Source of the DNA: Oidiodendron maius Zn | Taxonomy: Eukaryota > Ascomycota > Leotiomycetes > Myxotrichaceae | Direction: 5' to 3' | Length of the DNA: 64,000 nt | Assembly (NCBI GenBank): GCA_000827325.1 | Contig: KN832870.1 | Span: forward strand, 6,224,032 to 6,288,031 | Part shown: positions 1 to 10,856 of the stretch, piece by piece | How positions within the stretch are numbered: position 1 is the first letter of the stretch | Layout of the letters: each line of letters opens with the position of its first letter | Translations under genes and position numbers: made by a program | The notes under the pieces: model-generated | What the model saw: the letters and a program-made list of their open reading frames with translations, nothing else | Database searches by the model: none | Told to the model about the DNA's origin: nothing

Positions 1-635
1 TCTACAACCATGTTGAAATTGCAATTCTCGCATGAGCCCGCTCCCACGTGGTTGTAGCTACTTTGATAGAGAACATCAGGCCCAGCATTGTCGCGTATAA
101 ACGACGGGATATCTTGAGCCTGCGTCACGTACTCAGAGAGCCTGCTTCTTTGTAAAATATGATTCGCCTGCATTCGACTAACTCCGTTGAGCAGTAATTG
201 CGGGGGAGAATTGAGAAATCCGGTCCGCTCAAACCCAGTTGGAGTCGTCTTGCCAAAGTCGTACTGAATCACACCGCAGTGTCCCTGGTATGGCTGACTG
301 ACTACTACGTCGCCAAGTCGAATGTCATGTTGACCAGGAACACCACCGCCGATTCCGACCATCAGCCCAAACCGAACCCACTTGAATGTTGTCTTGAGCT
401 GTGTGGCTATCGCTGAAGCCGAGCCTATACCAGTCTGGCCCGCTGGCAGGCAGGCTAGTACGACGTTGTGTCCCCCCACTCGACCAAGAGTGTATAGATT
501 GCTATCGTATCCGTCATGTTCGAGGTAATCGTGCTCTTCGTCGAGCATCTTCTGTGCAGCGGCTAGTTCGACTGGGATGGCACATACCCACCCTACGGTG
601 TACTCCTCGCGGCGAAGTCGTCGGCGAGAGGTCAT
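1..635 (-). CDS. Nucleoside phosphorylase-domain protein, 5' part (runs off the window)
   Basis: The minus strand is open from an ATG at 635 to the window edge, about 211 codons. The opening YTVGWVCAIPVELAAA, then LPAGQTGIGSASA, FGLMVGIGGGVP and DIRLGDVVVSQP, matches the PNP/UDP phosphorylase-like domain that heads many fungal multidomain proteins, often followed by NACHT, ankyrin or TPR modules. In enzymes of this fold the GIGGG stretch lies at the phosphate and nucleoside site. The fungal proteins are thought to sense or cleave nucleosides, often in NLR-like defence proteins. No stop, frameshift or obvious intron is visible in this part. The missing C-terminal part decides whether this is a stand-alone enzyme or an NLR-like receptor. 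The family call is firm and the function is open. Confidence 0.85.
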   Translation of the reverse strand, partial: MTSRRRLRREEYTVGWVCAIPVELAAAQKMLDEEHDYLEHDGYDSNLYTLGRVGGHNVVLACLPAGQTGIGSASAIATQLKTTFKWVRFGLMVGIGGGVPGQHDIRLGDVVVSQPYQGHCGVIQYDFGKTTPTGFERTGFLNSPPQLLLNGVSRMQANHILQRSRLSEYVTQAQDIPSFIRDNAGPDVLYQSSYNHVGAGSCENCNFNMVV

Positions 636-973
636 CCTGGAGCGCAGATATTTCCGCAGGAACTAATGGGACCACTCGGAGAAAAAATGTCTACACCATA
701 TTTGTGCAGCTGATCAAAAATGTTGAAAACGTGAAAATGCTGCGAGATTCGAGCTCCAGCATAAATTATGGTTAGGCAGGCTCTCATCTGAGCCTTGTTA
801 AGAATTGCTTATATATCAAGCACCTGACTAACTTAGACGAATTGCTGCCCAACCTGAAAGCCACATCTATATCCCTAGAAGCGGGGTAACACTTTCAATA
901 AAGAGAGTGCGAGCTCAGTTCAAGCACTTTACTGTATAGTAGATCTACAATCAGTGTAAACTTAAATAACTAA
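636..973. other. Intergenic, upstream of the nucleoside phosphorylase-like gene
   Basis: No coding region is recognisable. This is the 5' flank of the minus-strand gene ending at 635 and it abuts the MULE target duplication at 974. No clear promoter element was identified. Confidence 0.5.
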
Positions 974-982
974 CTAAATCAT
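974..982. repeat. Target-site duplication of the MULE, left copy
   Basis: The 9-bp sequence ctaaatcat lies directly outside the left inverted repeat and is repeated exactly at 4677-4685. A 9-bp duplication is typical of Mutator-like elements. Confidence 0.93.
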
Positions 983-1142
983 GGCGGGCGTTACAAACAC
1001 ACCACCCCCCGCTGAGTAATCGACACACCACCCGATTATCACTACCCTTTTCGGCCAAAGGGAGTGTGATATTACTAAGATTACCTCTTTCGGATCTGGT
1101 GGTGTGTATGCAACTAGCGCTTCCCTTTACGGTTATATTAAG
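983..1142. repeat. MULE terminal inverted repeat, left
   Basis: It begins ggcgggcgttacaaac and is the exact reverse complement of 4517-4676 by eye. Similarity continues weakly inward for about 10 bp. Long inverted repeats of 100 bp or more are usual for MULEs. Confidence 0.93.
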
Positions 1143-1195
1143 GCTCTTTACCTAAATAACTTATTACTAAATCCAGGCTCTTCTACACCTTAATC

Positions 1196-1273
1196 AAATA
1201 CAGCCCTCTTGAAGCTTGAATACAGCCCTCTTGAAGCTCGAACACAGCCCTCTTGAAGCTCAAATACAGCCCT
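1196..1273 (+). repeat. 22-bp tandem repeat ahead of the transposase start
   Basis: About 3.5 copies of a 22-bp unit containing acagccctcttgaagct lie immediately upstream of the transposase ATG at 1278, inside the MULE. The copies differ at one or two bases. A role in transcription or transposase binding is possible but not shown. Confidence 0.8.
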
Positions 1274-1277
1274 GAAA

Positions 1278-4200
1278 ATGGATCCATTCAGCCAATTCGA
1301 CGTTTCTGACCCCTTTTCTCAACCACCACCACTGCTACCAGTATCACAACCCCTGACCAGCGCGTCTGACGCGTTATCACTGCCACCTCTAGCTACCTAC
1401 CCCTCGAAAGAAGCCCTTTTTGAGGCTATTCAGAGCTGGGCTAAGCTACAAGGATATGCCTTTGCTACAATTAGAAGCAAGCAGATTAAAGGCAAGCGTC
1501 AAAAGGTCTATTATGCATGCGATCGCCACCCCCTACCTGAGGCTAGACCTCGAATAGAGCGCGTTCGAGAGACTCAATCACGTGGTTCAGGGTGCCTCTT
1601 TCAGGTGGTTGCAGTTGAAATACCTAGCCTAGGATGGGAGGTTAGATATCGCCCTGAAGCTAGGTTCAATACACATAACCACCCTCCTAGCCAAAGCCCT
1701 ACTGCCCACCCTTCGCACCGTAGGCTTCCAGTTGAAGCTCAAAATACAGCCCGAAGCCTCTTCTTAGCAGGTACGTCCAGGATTTTGATTAGGGTTATAA
1801 TTAGGGTACTAAACTAAGGGTTATTAGGTATCCACCCACGGCAAACCCTGACTTTTCTCCGAGGTTTAGTCCCTGAAACACCACTTCTACCACGGGATAT
1901 ATATAATCAGAACTCCCTAGTTCGTCGAGATCTACGCCAGGGCTACTCTGCAACTGAGGCACTAGCTAAGCACCTTGAGACTAAGGGAATTAAGCATGAT
2001 ATCCTAAAGGAGGAGGGGACTGATCGACTGAAGGGCCTCTTTTGGGCCTACCCTGAATCAATCCAATACCTTCAGTCTCACCACGATGTCCTCTTAATTG
2101 ATGATACATACCGTACAAATCGATTTGAGCTAGCCTTGATGGATATTATCGGTTAGTATTAGACCCTCCCTTAATAACTCCCTAGCTAACTAGTATTATA
2201 GGGATTGATCATAATAACAAGAGCTTCTTTATTGCCTTTGCCTTCCTCCCTGACGAAACAGAGGGCTCATATAGCTGGGCCTTAGCTCATATTAAGACCC
2301 TTTATAGGCTTATTTACCCTACAATTGGCCTTATCCCAGAAGCAATTAGTACTGATTGTGATCAAGCCTTGAGAAATGCTATTTCTAAGACATTCCCGGA
2401 TTCTAGTACAATACTATGCCTCTGGCATGCTAATAAGAATGTCCAGCAGCACTGTAAAGCTAAGTTTACTAGTGCTGAGGACTACAATGATTTCTTTAAG
2501 GCATGGCTAGGCATTGTTCAATCACCTAGCATCCCTGAATATCAGTCTCGACTGCTTCAGTTTGAAACCCGGTATTCTGAGACTCCTGAACACCTGGAGT
2601 GTGTTGAATACATCAAATCAACATAGCTAAAGCCAGGCCGAGCTGAGTCACTAGTTCAGGCCTGGACTAATCAAAGCACTCACTTCGGTATTAGAGTCAC
2701 TTCAAGGTAAGTAAGTATACTGGCTTAATTTACAGCTATATTAATAATATTAGGGTTGAAGCAGCACATTCATTTATTAAGGATTATATGAATAGCTCCC
2801 AGGCTGATCTATTAACGACTTTCCTCTCAATTGAACAGGCTATAACCAATCAAATCCAGCGTATTAAGGCTGATGCATCAAAGGATCGAATTAGGACACC
2901 TCTAAACCTCGATCGGGCTCAATATAGTGCATGCTTTAATTATATTACCACTCCTGCATTACGCCAGGTTCATTCAAATTATACCAGTGCTAAGAGGCCC
3001 TTGCAGCCCTGTACTGGTGTATTTACAGCTACTACTGGCCTGCCATGTGCGCATCGGGTTGACTATATTCGAGAGGAGGGGTTATCCTTACTCCCTGATG
3101 ATTTTCATCCACACTGGTACTGGGATCGATACTCAGGCTTACCTGAGCCACTTCTTGAGCCTCTGCGTATTATCACTTACCTGCCATCTGCTTCTAGTAG
3201 GACTTACAGCACTAGAAGGATTCCCTCTGGATGGGAAGCATCACAGCCTCGGCTACGCAGATATGGTTTATGCCGTGAGATTGGCCATACTAGGACTAGT
3301 CCTAGGTGCCCAGTTAATATACGCTATGCAAGGGAACAGCTTAGAGCTGAATCAGCCACTCAAATAACACCTGATTCNNNNNNNNNNNNNNNNNNNNNNN
3401 NNNNNNNNNNNNNNNNNNNNNNNNNNNNNNNNNNNNNNNNNNNNNNNNNNNNNNNNNNNNNNNNNNNNNNNNNNNNNNNNNNNNNNNNNNNNNNNNNNNN
3501 NNNNNNNNNNNNNNNNNNNNNNNNNNNNNNNNNNNNNNNNNNNNNNNNNNNNNNNNNNNNNNNNNNNNNNNNNNNNNNNNNNNNNNNNNNNNNNNNNNNN
3601 NNNNNNNNNNNNNNNNNNNNNNNNNNNNNNNNNNNNNNNNNNNNNNNNNNNNNNNNNNNNNNNNNNNNNNNNNNNNNNNNNNNNNNNNNNNNNNNNNNNN
3701 NNNNNNNNNNNNNNNNNNNNNNNNNNNNNNNNNNNNNNNNNNNNNNNNNNNNNNNNNNNNNNNNNNNNNNNNNNNNNNNNNNNNNNNNNNNNNNNNNNNN
3801 NNNNNNNNNNNNNNNNNNNNNNNNNNNNNNNNNNNNNNNNNNNNNNNNNNNNNNNNNNNNNNNNNNNNNNNNNNNNNNNNNNNNNNNNNNNNNNNNNNNN
3901 NNNNNNNNNNNNNNNNNNNNNNNNNNNNNNNNNNNNNNNNNNNNNNNNNNNNNNNNNNNNNNNNNNNNNNNNNNNNNNNNNNNNNNCTGACCCTGAGCCA
4001 GCCACTCAACCGGTCTCTAAACCAGCTGATACTCGTCCAATTTGGCCAGGCCGACCTGAGCTTATTCATAAACGATATGTAGCTGAGAAAGTGGCCTGGC
4101 TTAAGGCTCATCCGGACGTTCGGCCAGCTCAGTATCGTAAAGCACGAGGGCTAGAACACTATCCAAAGAGGTGGTTAAATGAGAATCGCAAGTATCTAGG

Positions 4201-4447
4201 GATTCAGAGACTAGACCTAGAGACAGAGACTCTTTTAGACTATAGAGAGCACCCTCCTAACTGGACTGATGAAGAGGTTGAGGCTTGGCTAGATTGGGAT
4301 GCGCAAGAGACTATTGAGGTTGAAATGCAGGTGCAGGCTGAGTTCGATGCACGTGGAGGGCTTAGTGCAGAGCGTGGTGTTCGAGGTCTTAATATACGGA
4401 TTGAGAAGGATATTAGGGCTAGACGTAAGAGATACCGGCATGCTTAG
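1278..4447 (+). pseudogene. MULE transposase (FAR1-like zinc finger plus MULE DDE domain), with a premature stop
   Basis: Proposed exons are 1278-1770, 1828-2151, 2202-2706 and 2754 to about 4447. The N terminus has a FAR1/WRKY-GCM1-type metal-binding layout (YYACDR, GCLFQ, HNHPP). The MULE domain follows with the acidic triad in VLLIDDTYRTN, STDCDQAL and VEAAHSFIKDY. At 2624-2626 an in-frame TAG stands where relatives have Trp (before LKPGR), a TGG-to-TAG change. The part after the N gap (3987-4447) is rich in charged residues and ends RRKRYRHA. Because the gap length may be nominal, frame continuity across it cannot be judged; with 609 Ns the frames disagree. The protein is probably non-functional unless the stop is read through. 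Confidence 0.85.
3378..3986. other. Assembly gap (609 Ns)
   Basis: The run of Ns lies inside the MULE transposase coding region. The length may be an estimate. No feature can be called here. Confidence 1.
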
Positions 4448-4516
4448 TTAGTAGGTCAGTAGGTAGGCGTTATAATCATTGGATTCAGGTCTATTAGACG
4501 CGTTCAGGTAAATAGG

Positions 4517-4676
4517 CTTAATATAACCGTAAAGGGAAGCGCTAGTTGCATACACACCACCAGATCCGAAAGAGGTAATCTTAGTAATATCACACTCCCT
4601 TTGGCCGAAAAGGGTAGTGATAATCGGGTGGTGTGTCGATTACTCAGCGGGGGGTGGTGTGTTTGTAACGCCCGCC
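4517..4676. repeat. MULE terminal inverted repeat, right
   Basis: Exact inverted copy of 983-1142, ending gtttgtaacgcccgcc. Confidence 0.93.
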
Positions 4677-4685
4677 CTAAATCAT
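4677..4685. repeat. Target-site duplication of the MULE, right copy
   Basis: ctaaatcat, identical to 974-982. Confidence 0.93.
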
Positions 4686-5404
4686 GCAATGACTAATTAC
4701 TTACTAACTTTCCACTGTACCTACGCTAAAGCCGCACCAACTACCAACCCTATCCTATACAAATGGTCTCTCACGGAATTCCCGCTTGCTATTCCAACCT
4801 GGAGGGCCTTTAGGCAATGATCTAATTATATAGTTTCTTCCAGAGAGATTCTACCGAAGCTCTTTGGATAGATTATTTTTCTTAAGTTTTACTTTCCCTC
4901 AACACAGATGCTCTCTGCATCCTCCAGATTCCAAAATCATGATAATGACGCGGCCGATACTCTGGGGGCAGCCATAGCAAATTCTCGGAATTTTTCATAA
5001 TTCACATCCAGTCGAAGTTTGCACTACAGTCTTGAAAACGGAGTATTTAAGGAAAGTTTCCGTTGATACTGTGCATAAAGCGGACGGTGTTTCTAGATAG
5101 AGAGTGCCAATTTCTGTGTGGAGAAGTGAACAAGTAGCATCGAATTTACCAACCATGAACAATGGTCGAGCCCGTTAATACACATAATTCAACTCACGGA
5201 ACGTTTCTACTGTACAGTATGCAACCTTAGACGTTTAGAACCGTTATCTAATATAGAACCTCTCGACCTTAACACACCTATTATTTTAACGCGCTCGTAG
5301 CCTCGCCTTTCATAATTCCTGGAACGATATAATACCCAATGTAAGCTAGATTTTCGCCGGTGTGTATTGAGCTTTTGATGAAATATAGAGAATAGAAGAA
5401 TGGG
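4686..5404. other. Intergenic, nothing recognised
   Basis: AT-rich sequence between the MULE and the 3' end of the aldehyde dehydrogenase gene. I see no gene, repeat or clear terminator. Confidence 0.5.
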
Positions 5405-6994
5405 CTAATCATCCCAGGTGACCGATTTCGTGGTTAGAAACTCCTCCATACCATCTTTGCTATTGAAGCGACCCCAGCCGCTATTTTTCACCCCTCCGAA
5501 GGGCATAGGCACCTCAACATTCACCGTCATAGAGTTGATGTGGACGGCGCTAGATACGTCAGCAAATTCTTCGAATCCGTGTTCAGGAGAGCATACCCTG
5601 ACTCGATTTTTTTCGCCAGCGCGAACGCCTTGCGAAGATCGCTTGTAAACACTGCAGCCGACAGTCCATAGCCTGGGCTATTGGCAAGTTTCACCGCCTC
5701 CTCCTCATTTGAGATCAGGCGGTAGCCTACCAGCGGCCCAAAAGCCTCTTCCTTCCATAGATCCATATCGGTAGAAAGGCCGCCGATTACGGTCGGAATC
5801 ACTTGGGCGCCCTTTTGTCCCGGTGCCGGCAACCCTCCGTGAAATAGCTCCCCTCCCTTCTTCATGGCATCTTCAATGGTGGCCTTGATCCGAGACGCCG
5901 CGTCCGATGATATGACGATCGGCAGCGAGCCGCTCGAAGTTGTCATTTCCTCAAGAGTTATTTTGAGGGTGTCTAAAAATTCCTTTGCAATGTCCCTGTG
6001 AACCATGATGATATCGGTAGACATACAGATCTGACCTGACTATTCTGTATTAGCATATACCCTAAGCAAGTTCTTCCGACGTACATTCGCAAACGCCCCA
6101 ATAAGACATCCCCGGGCTGCCTTTTTCAAATCAGCATCGGGCAAAATGATAGCACTATTCTTGCCGCCAAGCTCCAAGAGGGTAGGTTTAAGGTTGAACC
6201 CGCACTGCTGGGCGATCTTGCGCCCCGTACTAGCGCTACCAGTAAAGTTGATCTTCTTGACTGCCGGGTGCTCGATTAAAGCATTCACAACTAACGGTGC
6301 ATCGGTTCGCCGGCAACTAACTACATTCACCACGCCAGCAGGCACCCCGGCATCGTGAAATGCCCTACCGAGCGCCCAGTAGCAGCGGGGCGTCATTTCG
6401 GACGATTTCAAAATGGTCGTATTGCCAGTAGCAATGGCCGTCGCTGCAGCTCGCACCCCAAACACGTATGGAGCGTTCCTGATTGATCGTTCAGCCTCGT
6501 CGTACTCGTTCCTGAGTATTGAGCGCCACTTACCAAGGCACGATCCCGAGAATTACCCCATACGGCTCTTTCCATACCATACCACTCTGGCCTTCGTTTC
6601 CTAGTACAGGGACGGTGCCATAGACCTCCCCGATGCGGCAGGCGATATCACGCATCATGGTGATGGCTAGCTCTACCACGAGCTGGCGGGCCGTCCCCGC
6701 ATCCGTTCCCATCTCGGTGCACAGGTAGGTCACCAGCTCGTCCGAGCGTTCTTCCATCAGATCTGCTGCTTTGAAAAGAATGGCTTGCCGCGCGAGTGGT
6801 TTGGTAGCTGCCCATGCGGAGAAGGCGGCCTGTGCCGTATCTGCAGCACGTCGCGCATCCTGTTCGCTGATGGACGAGACCTCCCAGCAGACCTCGCCGG
6901 TCGAGGGATCCGTCACGGCGAAGGTGGAGGCGGCGAACTCATCTTTACCGCCAATCAACGAGGGAACAGTCGTCGGTGCGAAACCCATTCGCAC
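5405..6994 (-). CDS. NAD(P)-dependent aldehyde dehydrogenase (vanillin/salicylaldehyde dehydrogenase-like)
   Basis: Four exons on the minus strand, 6994-6534, 6478-6085, 6039-5597 and 5549-5405, total 1443 nt and give 480 residues, a normal ALDH length. The order is the Rossmann N-terminal part, the KSSEMTP nucleotide loop, GSASTGRKIA, the catalytic-site Glu in LELGGKN (about residue 256) and the nucleophile Cys in SGQIC (residue 290); the 34-residue spacing between them is the family's. EEAFGPLVGY and FGGVKNSGWGR follow. The introns have clean GT/AG ends and branch sites (TGCTAAT, TGCTGAC). The enzyme should oxidise an aldehyde to an acid in the cytosol. Similarity by eye is to the salicylaldehyde/vanillin group, but the substrate is not determined. 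A second ATG at 6988 is an alternative start. It could serve the PKS cluster starting 17 kb away or be unrelated. Confidence 0.92.
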
Positions 6995-7796
6995 TGAATA
7001 TTTGGATAGAAACGGTAAATCGGCGGTGGAGTGAAACTGTGATCAACCTGGTGGAGGAGGTTCAAAGACGTAAAATATCGGGCGATGGGAATGGGTCTGA
7101 GGAACAATTACACGGGGAAGCGTGTGATAAGGATACTCCGGGTCGGGATGAGCGACTCAAATTGATTGGGCTACTGTATTTATAAAAATTCATCGTGGTA
7201 CGTGCCTGAGTTCACCGAGAGGTGGATGTCCCCGCTGCTGATCTTCCATCATCATCACCGCCACCATTAAGGCACGCAAATGCGGGGGAGCGATCAGCAT
7301 TGGACCATTTCTCGCACCATGTGCGTAACTCACTAAACTAGGCCCCACCTCCCAGAGTCGGTATATCCGTAGCCATCCTTAGCCCCGGCTGTCAGCTAGC
7401 TTGTGATGTAAGGCGAAACATGGGATCCAATTACTCCTTAAAGAATAACAAGGTTGGAGCGGTAGAATAACTTGAAGGGGTATCCGATTCGAGTTTGTTC
7501 CGAGCCGCATGCGCTGTTTAAGCCTACCCAGGCAATCACATTCGAGATGACTGGACATCATGGTGGCAAGTCTCACCTATGCCTTATAGAGTAAGCTGAT
7601 GCGAAATCGTGTTTGCCTAACAGCTCCAACAGTTCTATCGCGATGAATCTTGCCTTACTGTACATCTAGCAATGGCTCGGCACTTGTATTCGCTGCTTTC
7701 ATTAAAGGAATCATGCGTACCTATGCGCTCCTTGTTCTTTATAATTATTATTAACGACTTCTTATCTGTCCCGATTGTCACCCCAATGGTACTTAC
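6995..7796. other. Intergenic, upstream of the aldehyde dehydrogenase
   Basis: Holds the promoter region of the minus-strand ALDH gene. I see no reliable gene, RNA or repeat. Confidence 0.45.
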
Positions 7797-7982
7797 CTCG
7801 CGATCTGCGGCATCGCCATCCCACCAAGTCAACGACTCTGGGTTTTCCTCTCTTGTCGCAACGACACCCAGAATGGCGGACTTCAAGTCCCAATCAAATC
7901 TTCCTTGGTGGAGTGCATCCCAGAGCTTCAGTTCGTTTAATAATGCCGTAGTAGATAGCATCCGACGAATGTTGTCGAACAT
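7797..7982 (-). CDS. Exon-like open segment, unrecognised
   Basis: A minus-strand segment from an ATG at 7982 to a good donor (GTAAGT at 7796-7791) encodes 62 residues rich in Trp and acidic residues, for example LKLWDALHQGRFDWD and ESLTWWDGDAADRE. The composition looks protein-like and it stops exactly at a donor site. I do not recognise a family. A possible continuation lies at about 7738-7640. Another minus-strand open stretch at 8300-8512 has several cysteines. No complete gene model could be built, so this may be the remains of a decayed gene. Confidence 0.25.
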
Positions 7983-9615
7983 GACTAGAACGTAGCTAAT
8001 TGCGTATATTTGTAAAATGCCAGCTTGACACAATTTGAGCGAGGAGACAGGCGCTAAGACTAGTTGGTACAATCAGACAAACAACAAGGAGCGGTTTCTG
8101 GCGGCGGATGGTCGCAGTCGGCAGCAAGCTCATTTTCAAAGGTTCATTTACTCACCATAGGTAAGCAGGTAAAATATAGTCGGATTGCAAAGAAAGTATT
8201 GGAAAGAGAAATGTCAACATCTAAATAAGCGATAAGAATTGAACTGGATTATGAGAAACTCAAGCTTCAGTGTCTCAGCCGTCGCCGTCGATGCAAGGGC
8301 TAATCAACGAAGATAGAATACTGGCAATATGAAACAACAGGGACGTTGGCATTGTTTTTGTCGGTCTGCGGCATTGACAAAGGCGCCCGATACATGGGCA
8401 CCTGGGCGCCAACTCGCTCCGGGATGCCCGATTTTAGCTGAGCGTTCACTCGACTACAGTAATCTTCGAAACCAGCTTCTCCGCAAACACACTCGCATGA
8501 AAAGCGTGTCACACTTTTCTCCCCGATCCCCTGCGTAGAACTTGCACGACTTTAAGTAAAAGGTAGTGGAAAGGGCAATGTCATCTACCCTCGCTCCAAG
8601 CCCTAGCACATCAATTAGTTGTACACCGATCTCCATGTGGCTATCGCTTCAGATAACCTGTATGACTAAGCAGCTACCTGAATCACCAGAATCTAAGTTA
8701 AAGTTAGACATTTGAAGGTGCAGCGGGGCCGACCATCGTGGTGAAATGGGCGACAATCAAGTGCTGTTGAAAGCAAAAGCTTAAGGCACACTTGATCCAA
8801 GCGGGCACGCAGTATCCCAGCTAAATAGAGCGTCACTTAAGACGATCGCAGAATTTGTTAGTTGAATGAGGGAGCACTGTTCTGAGGCCGCGCTTTTGAT
8901 CTATTTCCAGGTGCAATCTGAGCATGCTTAAAAATATCCTCTCCGATGCCATACCCAACACAGAGCCGGCACAAAGTGAGAGATAGCCAAAGCTACTTCA
9001 ACAAATCTAATGCAAAATGAAATAACTCCCCGTTTCCAAAATCGTTCCCCGAACATCGCATTGGCACATGGCCAATGTCAAATTTCACCCATAGAAAACA
9101 GGATAATAAGAACGACGCCGGTTTGTTGACGGAGATAAGCTGGCGTCGAAGCTTCCTGCACGACCTGCATGCCCTAATTTTAGCTGGTGTCCCGTGTTTT
9201 CATACCAGCTATTCCCCTAGAGGTCTCCGGTCACGGTAAATGTCAAAGGTTACATGATCGAAGGATTCATCAGTATGTGTGGAATCGTTGTTATTGAGTT
9301 GACTAAGGTTCTAAGCTGCATATAACCACACAAGTTATATGGTGCGCCGACACTCGCTACGTTACGGATATTCAGGTCACCCGTTCGGGCCCGAATGCCC
9401 GAGTATCCTTCACAGTAATCTTAATTTAATAAATTCTAGCGCGTTGTGTTTGCTTACGCGACATGGTTGTTGCTTACACCGACTGGGAGCGAAAGCAACC
9501 CTGGAAGCAGTCGAAGCGAGCTGACGATTATTGCTTTCAAATAAAAACCCGTTCTCTTTAACAAACTTACCTCCAAGACATAATTTACTTCCTCCTCGCT
9601 TTTCACAACAACAAA
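7983..9615. other. Intergenic, mostly unassigned
   Basis: Short open stretches occur on both strands but none shows family motifs or a convincing gene model. The last 100 bp are the 5' flank of the Diels-Alderase-like gene. A 22-bp segment at 9509-9530 recurs with one mismatch at 54212-54233. Confidence 0.4.
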
Positions 9616-10856
9616 ATGAGGGTTTTATTCGCGCAATGTCTTCTCATTACCCTCGTTGTTGCAGGACTACATCCCATTACGAGCGGGCGGAAAACACCTC
9701 TATCGCGGAAGGTTATCCCGTCCACCGTTTTTACTGGCAATGTGGTGGCCAACACAATCTCTACTGATTCCAACTTAGATGGGCCTCAATTGTCAGCTGT
9801 GAACAGTTCTTCATACGAGTGGTGGTACTTCGACGTCGTGTCTCAAGACCTCAAATCTGAGATTACAATCGTCTTCTACACAGCTTTGGCATCGGGCTTT
9901 GGTCTTTTACCACCCTCTGCAGACGTGACTATCGTCGGGATAGATTTCTTATTCCCTAATGGGTCAACCAGCTCTGTTGAGCTAACCGCTACTGAGGCTG
10001 TCATTACCACGGTCGGTCAAGGATCTTCTGGTATCTACAAGGACACAGGCGCGCAATGGCAGGGAGCCTCCGACCTATCGTCTTATATAGTCTCCATCAA
10101 CTCTCCAAGGACGGGAGTCGTTGGTACGTTGAAGCTAAAATCTGTAGCTCCTGCTCAGTAAGAACTTTCACACCATCTTCTGCCTCCCCCCAAATTTTTA
10201 TTTTCATACGATATCTAAATCCTTGCTAATAAAGTGAAGCTACGGATGTGGTAAGGCAGTAGCCGGTCAACCTATGATGGTGGCACCAAATATTGGCTGG
10301 TCAAACGCCATCCCCGATGCAGTTGGAGATGTAGAATTCCAAGTCAATGGGGAGAAATTATGCTTCCAGGGTGTGGGGTACCATGATCATGTGGGTTCTA
10401 TCCTACAGCACCTTTTTTCTGCTAACATCCACGTAGAATTGGGGCAGCCAGCCGTTCCAAAATAACCTTGTCATCGAACACTGGGGACACGGGCGCCTTG
10501 GAGAATATTCAATAGTATGGTCTAATGTAATTGCACCTGATGGGACCGACCATCGTACCGTGTATGTTGCAGCAAAGAACGAAATCATTTTTGCGAGTTG
10601 TGCGCCGGGATCTTTTGACATCCAGCCTACGTACACAGGTGGCACGGCAACGACTGGTACGCAAAGTGGATTTGCACTTCAGGTATATTTAGGAGAGGGA
10701 AAAGTTCTCAGTCTCCAGGCAACCATCGCTGCCGTTGTTTCGAATGCTGCACCAGTATACATGCGCTGGACAGGCAGTCTTGTTGGACATTTTACCGGTG
10801 GTGAGGTGATCCATGGTGGCGTGTCAACGTTTGAGCAGTTCAACCTTACTGCGTAG
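9616..10856 (+). CDS. Diels-Alderase family lipocalin-like protein (CrtC/hydroxyneurosporene synthase-like fold)
   Basis: Exons 9616-10157, 10240-10390 and 10437-10856 total 1113 nt and give 370 residues, the length usual for fungal Diels-Alderases. An N-terminal signal-type hydrophobic stretch (MRVLFAQCLLITLVVAG) is followed by SSYEWWYFDVVS, NIGWSNAIPDAV, GVGYHDHNWG and EHWGHGRLGEYSIVWSNV, hallmarks of the family of Fsa2, CghA, MycB and similar proteins. These bind linear polyene chains in a barrel and set the stereochemistry of decalin formation by intramolecular [4+2] cycloaddition. Family members normally sit beside a PKS-NRPS. Here the nearest PKS is the highly reducing enzyme about 13 kb downstream, across transposon relics and an NLR pseudogene. 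Introns have GTAAGA/AAG and GTGGGT/TAG ends with GCTAAT and GCTAAC branch sites. The reaction is inferred; some homologues have other or unknown roles. Confidence 0.87.

Larger units (their letters stand above)
983..4676 (+). mobile_element. Mutator-like (MULE) DNA transposon, near-complete, with an assembly gap
   Basis: A 3.7-kb element bounded by 160-bp inverted repeats that look identical (983-1142 and 4517-4676) and flanked by a 9-bp target duplication. It carries a multi-exon MULE transposase gene with a FAR1-like zinc-binding N terminus. The perfect ends and exact duplication point to a recent insertion. Positions 3378-3986 are Ns, so the coding region cannot be read in full. A premature stop in the transposase suggests that this copy may depend on a transposase supplied by another copy. 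The family resembles Hop-type MULEs of ascomycetes. Confidence 0.93.

Noticed and set aside
5527-6994. Apparent frameshifts in the aldehyde dehydrogenase
   Set aside because: Three breaks in the minus-strand frame coincide with GT...AG introns of 45-55 nt with branch sites. Removing them gives a continuous 480-residue enzyme.
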